NCBI RefSeq assembly: GCF_030273315.1
Contig: NZ_CP127174.1
Coordinates: forward strand, 1,860,001 to 1,924,000
DNA from: Natrialbaceae archaeon AArc-T1-2
GTDB lineage: Archaea > Halobacteriota > Halobacteria > Halobacteriales > Natrialbaceae
Direction of reading: 5' to 3'
Length of the DNA stretch: 64,000 nucleotides
The number at the start of each line of letters is the position of its first letter. Within the stretch, counting starts at the first letter, position 1. This document shows positions 51,829 to 60,527 of the stretch, in pieces. A program made the translations under genes and the position numbers. Under the pieces are notes generated by a model. It saw only the letters and a list, made by a program, of their open reading frames with translations. It had not been told where the DNA came from and did no database searches.

Positions 51829-54800
51829 ATGTCACAGCCACACGGAGCGCGACCTACCGATCGCTCGGGGGGACTCGCCGATCCGGCGGACGAGCGATCG
51901 AACTGCGGTGTCGGCGTCGTAATGGATCTCGAGAACGGACAGAGCCACGATGTCGTCGCCGACGGTCTCGCATTACTCTGCAACCTCGAACACCGTGGGA
52001 CCACCGGCGCGGAGAAAAACACCGGCGACGGCGCCGGAATCATGCTCCAGCGGCCCGACGCCTTCTTCGACGCCGTGCTCGATATCTCCCTGCCCGACGT
52101 CTATGCGGTCGGGTCGATCTTCTTCCCACAGGACGACGACGCTCGGGCGGCGCTGGTCGACGCGATCGAGACGACGCTTGCGACCTACGACCTCGAGGTA
52201 CGCACCTGGCGGTCGGTACCGACGACCAACGACGGCCTCGGCGAGACTGCCCTCGAGTCCGAACCCGACGTCTGGCAGGCGTTCGTCGTCCCCGCCGAGG
52301 ACGACCTCGAGCGGGAAGCGTTCGACCGACGGCTGTACGTCGCCCGGCGGGCCGTCGAAAACGAGATCGACGAGGGTGCCTACGCCGGTGCCGACCGGTT
52401 CTACGTCTGCTCGCTCGACTCGAAGACCGTCGTCTACAAGGGGCTGCTCAAAGGCGAGCAGGTCCCGACCTACTATCCCGACCTCACCGACGAGCGCGTC
52501 GAGTCGACGTTCGTGATGGTCCACGAGCGGTTCTCGACGAACACGCTGGGCGCGTGGCACCTCGCCCATCCGTTCCGCAACGTCATCCACAACGGCGAGT
52601 TCAACACCATCCAGGGAAACGTCAACTGGATGCGCGCCCGCGAGACCGACCTCGAGAGCGAGGTCTTGTCTGACCTCGAGGCCGTCAAACCGGTCATCAA
52701 CGATCCCGACCAGTCCGACACGGCAAGCGTCGACAACGCGCTGGAACTCCTGATGCAAGACGGGAGAGACCTCGCTCACGCCCTGCGGATGCTCGTCCCC
52801 GAGGCCTGGCGTGGCGACGACGCGATGGACGACGATCGGCGGGACTTCTATGACTTTCACGCCTCGCTGGTCGAACCCTGGGACGGCCCCGCACTCGTCG
52901 CCGCGACCGACGGCGACCGCGTCGGTGCCGTGCTGGACCGCAACGGCCTGCGTCCCTGCCGGTACGACGTCACGACCGACGGCCGCCTCGTGATGGCGAG
53001 CGAGGCCGGCGCGCTCGCACACGACCCCGAGGAGATCGAAGAACGGGGCCGCCTCCAGCCCGGCCAGCTCTTTCTGGCGGACCCGGAGGAGGGTCGGGTC
53101 ATCCCCGACGAGGAGGTCTTCGAGGACCTCGTCGACGACCGCTACGGCGAGTGGGTCGAGCGCGAACAGGTCGGCCTCGAGGAGATCGTGACGACGGGCG
53201 ATCGCACGCCACGAGAGTCGGTCGACGGGCTCCGGAACCACCAGGCCGCCTTCGGCTACACCCACGACGAACTCGAGAACATGCTCGAGCCGATGCTCAC
53301 CAAGGGGAAAGACCCCGTCGGCTCGATGGGCGACGACACGCCGCTTTCGGTACTCACCGAGTACGACCGCCCGCTGTTCTCGTATTTCAAACAGCTGTTC
53401 GCCCAGGTCACCAACCCGCCGCTTGATTACATCCGCGAGGAACTGGTGACGAGTATGGAGACCCGGCTTGGCTTCCAGCGAAACCTGCTCGCCGAGTCGC
53501 CCGATCACGCCCGCCAGCTCGTCTGTGACTCGCCCGTGCTCACCGACGCCGAACTCGTGGCGATCCGGGACTGTGAGGCAAACGGGATCACCGCGGCGAC
53601 GGTCGACGTCACCTACGAGCCCGACGGCGAGCCCGGGGAGCGCCTCGAGGCCGCACTCGAGCGCGTCCGGAACGATGCCGTGTCCGCGATCGAGGCCGGC
53701 CACGACGTCGTGGTCCTCTCGGACCGCGAGGTGGGTCCCGACCGGGTCGCGATCCCGAGCCTGCTCGCGACCGGTGCGGTCCATCACTGTCTCGTTCGCA
53801 ACGGGCTTCGCAACCACGCGGGACTGATCGTCGAGTCCGCCGATCCCCGCACCGTCCACCACGTCGCGACGCTCGTCGGCTACGGTGCGGGTGCGGTCAA
53901 CCCCTACCTCGCCTACCAGACGATCGCCGACCTCACGGCCGGCGAGGACGGTATGGACACCGGGGATGCGATCGACGCCTACGTCGCCGCGTTAGAGGAC
54001 GGCCTGCTGAAGACGATGGCGAAGATGGGGATCTCGACGGTCGAGAGCTACCAGGGGGCCCAGATCTTCGAGGCCGTCGGCTTGGATTCGGACGTCGTCA
54101 CGGAGTACTTCGAGGGGACCGAGAACCGCACCGAGGGTATCGGTCTCGCCGAGATCGAAGCGGACGTCCGCGAGCGTCACGCGGTCGCGTTCGACACCGA
54201 CCAGACCGATCTCGACCGCTCCGGGGAGTTCTCCCACCGGAAAGGCGGCATCCACCACCAGTGGAACCCCGAGACGGTCGGCTCGCTCCAGCAGGCGGTT
54301 CGCGATGGCGACTACGAGGAGTACAAGGACTTCGCCGCGATGATCAACGAACAGAGCGAGACACTCCAGACGCTCCGGGGCCTGCTCGAGTTCGACTCCG
54401 AGCGCGAGTCGATCCCGGTAGCGGAGGTCGAACCCGTCGAGGAGATCGTGTCCCGCTTCTCGACGGCTGCGATGAGTCTGGGCAGCCTCTCGCCGGAGGC
54501 CCACGAGACGAACTCGATCGCGATGAATCGGATCGGCGGCAAGTCCAACTCGGGCGAGGGTGGCGAGCCGCCGGAGCGGTTCGACACCGAACGGGAGTGC
54601 AACGTCAAGCAGGTCGCCTCGGGTCGCTTCGGCGTCACCTCGACGTACCTCTCGAACGCCGAGGAGATCCAGATCAAGATGGCCCAGGGATCGAAGCCCG
54701 GCGAGGGCGGTCACCTCCCCGGATCGAAGGTCAACGAGATGATCGCTCACGTCCGCAAGGCCACCCCCGGCGTCGGGCTCATCTCGCCACCGCCGCTGCA

Positions 54801-56379
54801 CGACATCTACTCGATCGAAGACCTCAAACAGCTCATCCACGACCTGAAGGCGGCGAACGAGGACGCCGACATCAACGTCAAGCTCGTCTCGGAGGCGGGT
54901 ATCGGCACCATCGCGGCCGGCGTCGCGAAGGCAAACGCCGACGTGGTCCACATCTCGGGTCACTCCGGCGGCACCGGTGCCTCTCCCAGGACGTCGATCA
55001 AAAACGCCGGTCTCCCGTGGGAACTGGGCCTGGCGGAGGCGAACCAGATGCTCCGTGCGACGGGGCTTCGCGACCGCATCCGCGTCTCCGCCGACGGCGG
55101 GATGAAGACGGGACGGGACGTCGCCGTCGCCGCGTTGCTGGGTGCCGAGGAGTACGTCTTCGGCACCGCCTCGCTCGTGACCAGCGGCTGCGTGATGGCC
55201 CGGAAGTGCCACGAGAACACCTGCCCCGTCGGCGTCGCCACCCAGCGCGAAGACCTCCGGAAGCGGTTCCCCGGCGAACCCGACCACGTCGTCAACTACA
55301 TGACGTTCCTCGCCCAGGAGCTCCGGGAGATCATGGCCGAACTCGGTTTCCGAACCGTCGAGGAGATGGTCGGCCGCGTCGAGGTCCTCTCCCAGCGCGA
55401 GGACGTTTCCCATCCCAAGGCACGAACCGTCGACCTCTCGGCGGTGCTTGCAGAGCTCGACGGTGACGTTCGCACCAAGATCCGCGAGCAGGACCACGAA
55501 CTCGACGACCAGCTCGACCGCGAGCTGATCGACGCCGCCGAAGATGCGATCGAGAGCCAACAGCCCGTCTCACTCGCGACCGACGTCTCGAACGTCGACC
55601 GGGCGGTCGGCGCGATGCTCTCGAACCGCGTCACGAGCCGCTACGGCGAGTCCGGACTTCCCGAGGATACGATTACCGTCGACCTCGAGGGTACTGCCGG
55701 CCAGAGTTTTGGCGCGTTTCTCGCAAGCGGCGTCTCGATGCACCTGACCGGCAGCGCGAACGACTACGTCGGCAAGGGTCTCTCTGGGGGAAAACTCGTT
55801 CTCCAGACGCCCGAGACGGCGGCCTACGAGCCGACCGAGAACGTCGCCATCGGCAACGTCGCTCTCTACGGCGCGACCGACGGCGAGTGTTACGTAAACG
55901 GCGTCGCTGGCGAACGCTTTGCCGTGCGAAACTCCGGTGCGAAAGCCGTCGTCGAGGGCGTCGGCGACCACGGCTGTGAGTACATGACCGGCGGCGTCGT
56001 CGCCGTCCTGGGAGAAACTGGGACGAACTTCGCTGCCGGGATGTCCGGCGGCGTCGCCTACGTCTACGACGAAGACGGCGACTTCACCGATCGAGCCAAT
56101 ACGGGGATGGCGACCCTCTACGACGACCTCGACGACCGCGACGAGACCATGCTCCGTCGACTCGTCGAGAACCACGTCGCCTACACCGGAAGCGTTCGCG
56201 GCCGGGAGCTGCTCGCAAACTGGGAGCGTTCGCTCGAGTCGTTCGTGAAGGTGATGCCCGACGCCTACCACGAGGCGATCACCGAGGACGGCCGCGACGA
56301 CGTCCGCGAGACACTTCCCGAGACGCCCGAGCCGGAGGCCGAGGCCGAGGTCGCGGGGTACGCCACTGGCGACGACTGA
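51829..56379 (+). CDS. gltB: Glutamate synthase, large (alpha) subunit
   Basis: This 1516-residue enzyme makes glutamate from glutamine and 2-oxoglutarate. A propeptide precedes the N-terminal nucleophile Cys26 in RSNCGVGVVMDL (type II amidotransferase). The central domain is followed by the FMN-binding barrel with NSGEGGEPPERFDTERECNV and SGHSGGTGASPRTSIKNAGL. An iron-sulfur cluster motif is CVMARKCHENTCPVGV. The C-terminal beta-helix begins around residue 1250 (GQSFGAFLASGVSMHLTG). No small subunit is adjacent; ferredoxin may be the electron donor. Confidence 0.95.
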   Translation: MSQPHGARPTDRSGGLADPADERSNCGVGVVMDLENGQSHDVVADGLALLCNLEHRGTTGAEKNTGDGAGIMLQRPDAFFDAVLDISLPDVYAVGSIFFPQDDDARAALVDAIETTLATYDLEVRTWRSVPTTNDGLGETALESEPDVWQAFVVPAEDDLEREAFDRRLYVARRAVENEIDEGAYAGADRFYVCSLDSKTVVYKGLLKGEQVPTYYPDLTDERVESTFVMVHERFSTNTLGAWHLAHPFRNVIHNGEFNTIQGNVNWMRARETDLESEVLSDLEAVKPVINDPDQSDTASVDNALELLMQDGRDLAHALRMLVPEAWRGDDAMDDDRRDFYDFHASLVEPWDGPALVAATDGDRVGAVLDRNGLRPCRYDVTTDGRLVMASEAGALAHDPEEIEERGRLQPGQLFLADPEEGRVIPDEEVFEDLVDDRYGEWVEREQVGLEEIVTTGDRTPRESVDGLRNHQAAFGYTHDELENMLEPMLTKGKDPVGSMGDDTPLSVLTEYDRPLFSYFKQLFAQVTNPPLDYIREELVTSMETRLGFQRNLLAESPDHARQLVCDSPVLTDAELVAIRDCEANGITAATVDVTYEPDGEPGERLEAALERVRNDAVSAIEAGHDVVVLSDREVGPDRVAIPSLLATGAVHHCLVRNGLRNHAGLIVESADPRTVHHVATLVGYGAGAVNPYLAYQTIADLTAGEDGMDTGDAIDAYVAALEDGLLKTMAKMGISTVESYQGAQIFEAVGLDSDVVTEYFEGTENRTEGIGLAEIEADVRERHAVAFDTDQTDLDRSGEFSHRKGGIHHQWNPETVGSLQQAVRDGDYEEYKDFAAMINEQSETLQTLRGLLEFDSERESIPVAEVEPVEEIVSRFSTAAMSLGSLSPEAHETNSIAMNRIGGKSNSGEGGEPPERFDTERECNVKQVASGRFGVTSTYLSNAEEIQIKMAQGSKPGEGGHLPGSKVNEMIAHVRKATPGVGLISPPPLHDIYSIEDLKQLIHDLKAANEDADINVKLVSEAGIGTIAAGVAKANADVVHISGHSGGTGASPRTSIKNAGLPWELGLAEANQMLRATGLRDRIRVSADGGMKTGRDVAVAALLGAEEYVFGTASLVTSGCVMARKCHENTCPVGVATQREDLRKRFPGEPDHVVNYMTFLAQELREIMAELGFRTVEEMVGRVEVLSQREDVSHPKARTVDLSAVLAELDGDVRTKIREQDHELDDQLDRELIDAAEDAIESQQPVSLATDVSNVDRAVGAMLSNRVTSRYGESGLPEDTITVDLEGTAGQSFGAFLASGVSMHLTGSANDYVGKGLSGGKLVLQTPETAAYEPTENVAIGNVALYGATDGECYVNGVAGERFAVRNSGAKAVVEGVGDHGCEYMTGGVVAVLGETGTNFAAGMSGGVAYVYDEDGDFTDRANTGMATLYDDLDDRDETMLRRLVENHVAYTGSVRGRELLANWERSLESFVKVMPDAYHEAITEDGRDDVRETLPETPEPEAEAEVAGYATGDD

Positions 56380-56796
56380 TCACTCCCGGCAGACGCCGCC
56401 CGCCGCTTTCGCCGCCGTTCGCAGGTCTGACGCGTCGGACACCGCGAGCAGATGGGCCTGACAGTCACAGTCCGACGCCCCGAACGTGGAGACGGGATCG
56501 CCCGGCAGCGATGTCGCCAGTTCGCACTCCCGATCCTCGCCGGAAAAGGTGACGACCGCCTCGAGGCTCGTCTCGGGGTGGGCCAGCAGATAGTCGACGT
56601 GCCAGTGACGGGCGTTTCGCTTCCCGCACGCGAGTTCACGGTGCCGATCGACGCGAGCGAACCCACCCGGACCGAACGCCGACCCGACGTAGGCGTACGT
56701 GCCCGCCGCAAACTCGAGTTCGCCGAGTGCGCCGACGTCGATGGCCGTCGCGTTCGAAACGTCGATCGCGAGAACGTAAGTGCCGCCGTCTGTCAT
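56380..56796 (-). CDS. DUF123/GIY-YIG nuclease-like protein
   Basis: This 138-residue protein begins MTDGGTYVLAIDVSNATAID and has the DUF123 pattern: FAAGTYAYVGSAFGPGGFA (the GIY-YIG-like segment), ARHWHVDYLLAHPETSL and a C-terminal GASDCDCQAHLL cysteine motif. The family is small and archaeal/bacterial; nuclease activity has not been established for it as far as I know. It abuts gltB tail to tail (adjacent stop codons at 56377-56382). ATG 56796 is preferred over upstream in-frame residues. Confidence 0.85.
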   Translation of the reverse strand: MTDGGTYVLAIDVSNATAIDVGALGELEFAAGTYAYVGSAFGPGGFARVDRHRELACGKRNARHWHVDYLLAHPETSLEAVVTFSGEDRECELATSLPGDPVSTFGASDCDCQAHLLAVSDASDLRTAAKAAGGVCRE

Positions 56797-56863
56797 GTCG
56801 CGAACTGGTCGAAGAACACTCACAACGGTTTCGGGTTCGACCGACCATGGCGTCGTTCGATCC

Positions 56864-57364
56864 ATGTCCCCGACGGTGTCCGTACCGCAGTTGAGCCGGC
56901 CGCTTCGACTCTCCGTCGCGATCGGATCGTTGGGATCGCTACTCCCGGTCGTTGACGTCGGTCTCGTCCTGATCGTGGACGTGGCGGCGGTGGCTTACAT
57001 CCTCGTCTCGTTCCCGGCTGGCCTGTGGACGCTCGCCGTCTCGCTGGCCGCGCTGGTCGGGCCGCCCTCGCTCCTCGCGGTAGTGGCGCCGCTTCGTCCC
57101 CGCTTGCCGACCGCGCTGTCGGCTGGACTGCTGTTGCTGTCCCCCCTGTTGACCGCGTCGTCCCTGTCGAGTGTACGCGCCCCGACCGTCGTACTGTTCT
57201 TGGCTCTGCTCACCGTACCGTTCGTGCTGGCCTCGCTGGTAGTCGTCGTCACGCCGTTGACCCTGCTCCCGCTGACCGCGCTCCTGTCGTCGACTCGAGC
57301 CACCGTATCGAAGACTGTCCTGTCCTTCCCGGTACGTTTCCCGCTGGTCACCTCGCTGGCCTGA
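56864..57364 (+). CDS. Candidate multi-helix membrane protein (competes with the antisense ORF)
   Basis: The frame from ATG 56864 (MSPTVSVPQLSRPLRLSVAI) encodes 166 residues with about five hydrophobic helices (for example VVDVGLVLIVDVAAVAYILV and LASLVVVVTPLTLLPLTALL). Codons are mostly G/C-ending and typical of haloarchaea. It is read in exact codon register against an open minus-strand frame (56939-57838), so each could be the shadow of the other. No clear promoter is seen. Hydrophobic composition continues beyond the stop, which weakens the case. Confidence 0.4.
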   Translation: MSPTVSVPQLSRPLRLSVAIGSLGSLLPVVDVGLVLIVDVAAVAYILVSFPAGLWTLAVSLAALVGPPSLLAVVAPLRPRLPTALSAGLLLLSPLLTASSLSSVRAPTVVLFLALLTVPFVLASLVVVVTPLTLLPLTALLSSTRATVSKTVLSFPVRFPLVTSLA

Positions 57365-57838
57365 TTCCCGTCGCTTTCGTCCTCGCTGTTCCCGTCGCTG
57401 TTCGGACTGTTCGCGATGGCGATGTCGTTCGTGATCGGACCGGCGTCCGCCTGACTGTCCCTGTTGTCGTTGGTGTTGCCTGCCTCCCTCGGTCGATCGA
57501 CCGCCACGTCCCTGTCGCCCGCGTCGTTCGCGCCGACCGTACTGACCCTGCTTTCCGTACTGCTCCTGACTCTGACTATTGGGCTGTCCGCGATCGTACT
57601 GTTCACGCTGGCTCTCTCGCGGTTGACCTCGCCGTTTTGGTTCGCCGCGTTCTCGACCTCGAGGCTCCTCGCGTCGAGTCTCGCCTCGTTCGCTTTCGAA
57701 CCGATCTCTTCTTCCCCGCTCGTGTCTGGTGAACAAGCCGTGCATCCAGCCGCGTCCGGTCCTGTGGCCCCGGTTTCGGCTGCGGTCGCCACCTCGGTCC
57801 CGTTCCTCGCCGTAGTCGCTGTCGTGGTGCCCGTTCAT
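56939..57838 (-). CDS. Candidate 299-residue Arg/Gly/Gln-rich disordered protein (uncertain)
   Basis: An uninterrupted frame from ATG 57838 (MNGHHDSDYGEERDRGGDRS) encodes a low-complexity basic protein with RGG- and QYG-like words (EQYGKQGQYGRRERRGRQGR). A ribosome-binding-like AGGTGA precedes the ATG. Against it: such basic low-complexity proteins are rare in haloarchaea, and its composition is what results from the reverse complement of Leu/Val/Ser/Pro codons. A third frame, 56995-57792 on the minus strand, is also open and hydrophilic. Confidence 0.4.
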   Translation of the reverse strand: MNGHHDSDYGEERDRGGDRSRNRGHRTGRGWMHGLFTRHERGRRDRFESERGETRREEPRGRERGEPKRRGQPRESQREQYDRGQPNSQSQEQYGKQGQYGRRERRGRQGRGGRSTEGGRQHQRQQGQSGGRRSDHERHRHREQSEQRREQRGRKRRESGQRGDQRETYREGQDSLRYGGSSRRQERGQREQGQRRDDDYQRGQHERYGEQSQEQYDGRGAYTRQGRRGQQGGQQQQSSRQRGRQAGTKRRHYREERGRPDQRGQRDGERPQASRERDEDVSHRRHVHDQDETDVNDRE

Positions 57839-57850
57839 CGTATCACCTGA

Positions 57851-58167
57851 CTCGACACGGTAGCGGCACTGAGCCGCCCGCCGCCCGCGACGCCGGTACG
57901 CCGAACACGTAGGTAAAACCCCGCCGCGGTTCCACGCTCGTCGCAGTTGAATTCGTCATTACGCTCCCTCGTCGTCTTCGGTGCTGTCGCCGCTGGCCGT
58001 CGAAACCGGATCGCTGGAACGACGGAAACGAGCCATTACTGAGTTCCCATATGTAACCTGAATCACTATTGCTGGCTGTGCCACAGACCGATCCGGTGTC
58101 GGTACTGACGGCGCCAAACTGCAACGGTAGGCCAAGGCTTATTAGACCTACCTATCATCGTGAATAT
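57851..58167. other. Intergenic interval before the beta-helix lipoprotein
   Basis: This 317-bp interval holds the TATA-like GCTTATTA (58137-58144) 24-31 nt before the lipoprotein ATG. A 38-codon minus-strand frame (57843-57959) is open but not convincing. No other structure was seen. Confidence 0.4.
58137..58144 (+). promoter_or_regulatory. TATA-like box of the beta-helix lipoprotein gene
   Basis: GCTTATTA lies 24-31 nt before the ATG at 58168, giving a leaderless start directly at the signal peptide. Confidence 0.5.
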
Positions 58168-59538
58168 ATGGATACGGATCGGTTACTGGTGGGTCGTCGA
58201 TCGAACCGGCGGACGTTTTTGCTCGCCTCGAGCGTTGCCGTCTCCGCGTTCGCTGGCTGTCTCGGTAACGGCGAAGGCGAGGAGGGTGCACCAGACGGTG
58301 GGGATGCCGACAACGGAGACGAGAACGAAGACGACGAGAACGGAGAGGAGGATACCGATGACGGCGGATCTGTCCGATCGGAACCCTCACCTCCCACGCC
58401 GGACTTCACCGTCGCGAAGGACGGTCCGTCAGATTACGATACGTTACAGGAAGCTTATGAGTCGCTCGATTCGGGAGACGTAATCGGTGTTGGCCCCGGG
58501 ACGTACACACTGCAACCGGACGTGGAATATCTTAGCGACGTCGACGGGGAGATGTTAACGAAGACGTTCAGCTACGTCGGGGAATCGGCGGACGAAACGA
58601 CGATCGAACTGATATTCCCAGAGGCCAGTTCATTCACCGTCCGGGCGCCACACCGGTTTCCCGAGGAGTGCGCACCCGCTTTCTGGCAGGCCACACTCGA
58701 GGTTCCTGCCGAGATGTCGTACTCACGGTCCGAACACGATCAGTTCGAGGCAATAACGGCCAACTACTGTACGATCGACGGATCGTTTGGCGGCCCGACG
58801 GACGCGTACGATACGGATTTCACCGACTCGATCTCACACGAGGTCGATGCGGTCAGGTGCCGGTTCCACGAGGATGTCGGCGGCCCCGGGATCTTCGCCG
58901 ACGTGTGTCAGTTCAACGGAACCGTCGACAGCGACGGCGGGATCATCAGAGACAGCACGATCGAAGGCGTCTTCGATCTAAACTCCGTGAACGCCCGCCA
59001 ATGTGAACTCGAGCAGGGCGTCCGAATTACCGGGAACGGTACGCTCGAGGAGTGTGTCGTCGATCCGCTTCCCGGAAGCGAGGTCGCAATCGATATCCGG
59101 AGTCGCTACGAACGTGCGATCGTGACCGGCTGTGAGATTCACGGCTCCGTGCGGTCGGACCGTGATCGCTGGTACATCGGCCGCTTCGAGTTGAACACGT
59201 TCGACGTTCCGAGCAGCGTTCGGTACATCATCGATGGCGCTCCCGCGACCGACATCTATCCGAATGCCTTTCTCAACGGCGACGTCCGGATCTCGACGGG
59301 TGGGGGTGGCCCATCGGGGTTCCCGGTCGAGGAACTCGACCTCTACGGTCACGACCCGGCCGACGACGAGCCGCGCTGGGACCGCAATCTCGGGAACTAT
59401 TACTCCGAGTGGGACGGCGCGGACGGCGACCCTGGTGACGTCGCCGACGGCACCCGGACGCTTCCTGGCCCGGACGGAGTGATGGACCGATACCCGCTGG
59501 CTACCCCTGACCTCGAGGCGTACCTCGAGGACGACTAG
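58168..59538 (+). CDS. Tat lipoprotein with right-handed beta-helix-like domain
   Basis: This 456-residue protein begins MDTDRLLVGRRSNRRTFLLA: a twin-arginine signal with lipobox SAFAGC, so it is probably anchored outside the cell membrane. A long acidic Glu/Asp/Asn linker follows. The mature domain starts DFTVAKDGPSDYDTLQEAYE and has pectate-lyase-like turns (VIGVGPGTYTL, NYCTIDGSFGG, VCQFNGTVDSDGGII, DSTIEGVFDL, TLEECVVDPLPGS), consistent with a parallel beta-helix. No catalytic residues are identified. It may bind or cut polysaccharide. Confidence 0.82.
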   Translation: MDTDRLLVGRRSNRRTFLLASSVAVSAFAGCLGNGEGEEGAPDGGDADNGDENEDDENGEEDTDDGGSVRSEPSPPTPDFTVAKDGPSDYDTLQEAYESLDSGDVIGVGPGTYTLQPDVEYLSDVDGEMLTKTFSYVGESADETTIELIFPEASSFTVRAPHRFPEECAPAFWQATLEVPAEMSYSRSEHDQFEAITANYCTIDGSFGGPTDAYDTDFTDSISHEVDAVRCRFHEDVGGPGIFADVCQFNGTVDSDGGIIRDSTIEGVFDLNSVNARQCELEQGVRITGNGTLEECVVDPLPGSEVAIDIRSRYERAIVTGCEIHGSVRSDRDRWYIGRFELNTFDVPSSVRYIIDGAPATDIYPNAFLNGDVRISTGGGGPSGFPVEELDLYGHDPADDEPRWDRNLGNYYSEWDGADGDPGDVADGTRTLPGPDGVMDRYPLATPDLEAYLEDD

Positions 59539-59554
59539 TCGCTCGAGTCCGACC

Positions 59555-59562
59555 GGTTAATA
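59555..59562 (+). promoter_or_regulatory. TATA-like box of the CARF-like regulator gene
   Basis: GGTTAATA lies 25-32 nt before ATG 59587, supporting that start over ATG 59578. Confidence 0.45.
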
Positions 59563-59586
59563 GCCATCCTCCGCCAAATGGTGGGT

Positions 59587-60507
59587 ATGCAAACCCACAT
59601 GGTTCCGGTCGGGTTCGACTACGACCGGCTGATCGCGCCGCTTGTGCGCGATCAGATCGACGTCGATCGCGTCATCTTACTCGAGGGCGCGGTCGGCAGC
59701 GAGGCAAACGTCGAGTACTCTCGTCATCTCTCCCAGAAACTCGAGACCGACTTCCAGAATCTGCTGGGGGCGACGACCGAGCGGTTCGTCCTCGGAGACG
59801 TCTACGACTACGACGACGCGTTCGAGCAGGCCTACGACCTGATCAACGCCGAACTCGACCGGGGCAACGAGGTCTGGGTCAACGTCGCTGCGATGCCCCG
59901 GACTGTCAGTTTCGCGTTCGCGAACGCGGCCCACTCGCTGATGGTCGAACGTCAGGACGATCGCGAGAAGATCCACACCTACTACACGGCTCCCGAGAAG
60001 TACCTCGAGACGGAGCTGGCCGAAGAACTTAGAGAGGAGGCGTCGTTGCTCGAGGACCTGCTCGAAAACGCCGCGGATGGGGCGGTCGCAGGCGTCGACG
60101 TAGAGCGGGTCGAGCGACGACTCGAGAGCGCCCGCGAACTGCTTGCGGAGTTCGACGAGCGCGGAACGACCATCGGCGCGAAAGAGATCGATGGTGATCA
60201 CATCGTCGAGTTGCCCGTGGCGTCGTTCTCGAACGTCAAACCGTTCGAGGAGCTCATCCTCTACAAGCTGGGCGAAGACGGTGAGTTCGACTCCGTCTCA
60301 GAGCTCGCGGAAGCGCTCGCAAACGAGCTCAACGAGGAGTACACCGACAGCTTCCGCTCGAAGGTCATCTACAACGTCGACCGACTGGGGCCGGGCGGGA
60401 AAGGCTACATCGAACGCGAAGAACACGGCAAGTCCTACCGGACGCGGCTCTCCCGGATCGGCGAACTGTGGGTGCGAGCACACTCCGATACTGCTCTCGA
60501 GGAGTGA
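59587..60507 (+). CDS. CARF-like domain plus winged-helix regulator (HFX_2341/DUF6293-like)
   Basis: This 306-residue protein begins MQTHMVPVGFDYDRLIAPLV. The N-terminal Rossmann-like domain has IDVDRVILLEGAVGSEANVE and GNEVWVNVAAMPRTVSFAFA, matching CARF-type ligand-binding folds such as Csa3 by pattern. A helical linker follows (residues about 140-200). The C-terminus is a winged helix (FEELILYKLGEDGEFDSVSE, RTRLSRIGELWVRA). I recall similar haloarchaeal proteins labelled HFX_2341. No CRISPR array or cas gene is in the window, so its ligand and targets are unknown. Confidence 0.8.
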   Translation: MQTHMVPVGFDYDRLIAPLVRDQIDVDRVILLEGAVGSEANVEYSRHLSQKLETDFQNLLGATTERFVLGDVYDYDDAFEQAYDLINAELDRGNEVWVNVAAMPRTVSFAFANAAHSLMVERQDDREKIHTYYTAPEKYLETELAEELREEASLLEDLLENAADGAVAGVDVERVERRLESARELLAEFDERGTTIGAKEIDGDHIVELPVASFSNVKPFEELILYKLGEDGEFDSVSELAEALANELNEEYTDSFRSKVIYNVDRLGPGGKGYIEREEHGKSYRTRLSRIGELWVRAHSDTALEE

Positions 60508-60527
60508 GTCAGCTGTTTGCGACCCGA

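Noticed and set aside
56995-57792. 265-residue minus-strand ORF, hydrophilic and G/C-ending
   Set aside because: It shares wobble positions with the plus-strand frame, so its codon bias is not independent evidence; no start signal.
57843-57959. 38-codon minus-strand ORF ending just before the 299-residue ORF
   Set aside because: No recognisable features; proximity to the next ATG could be chance.
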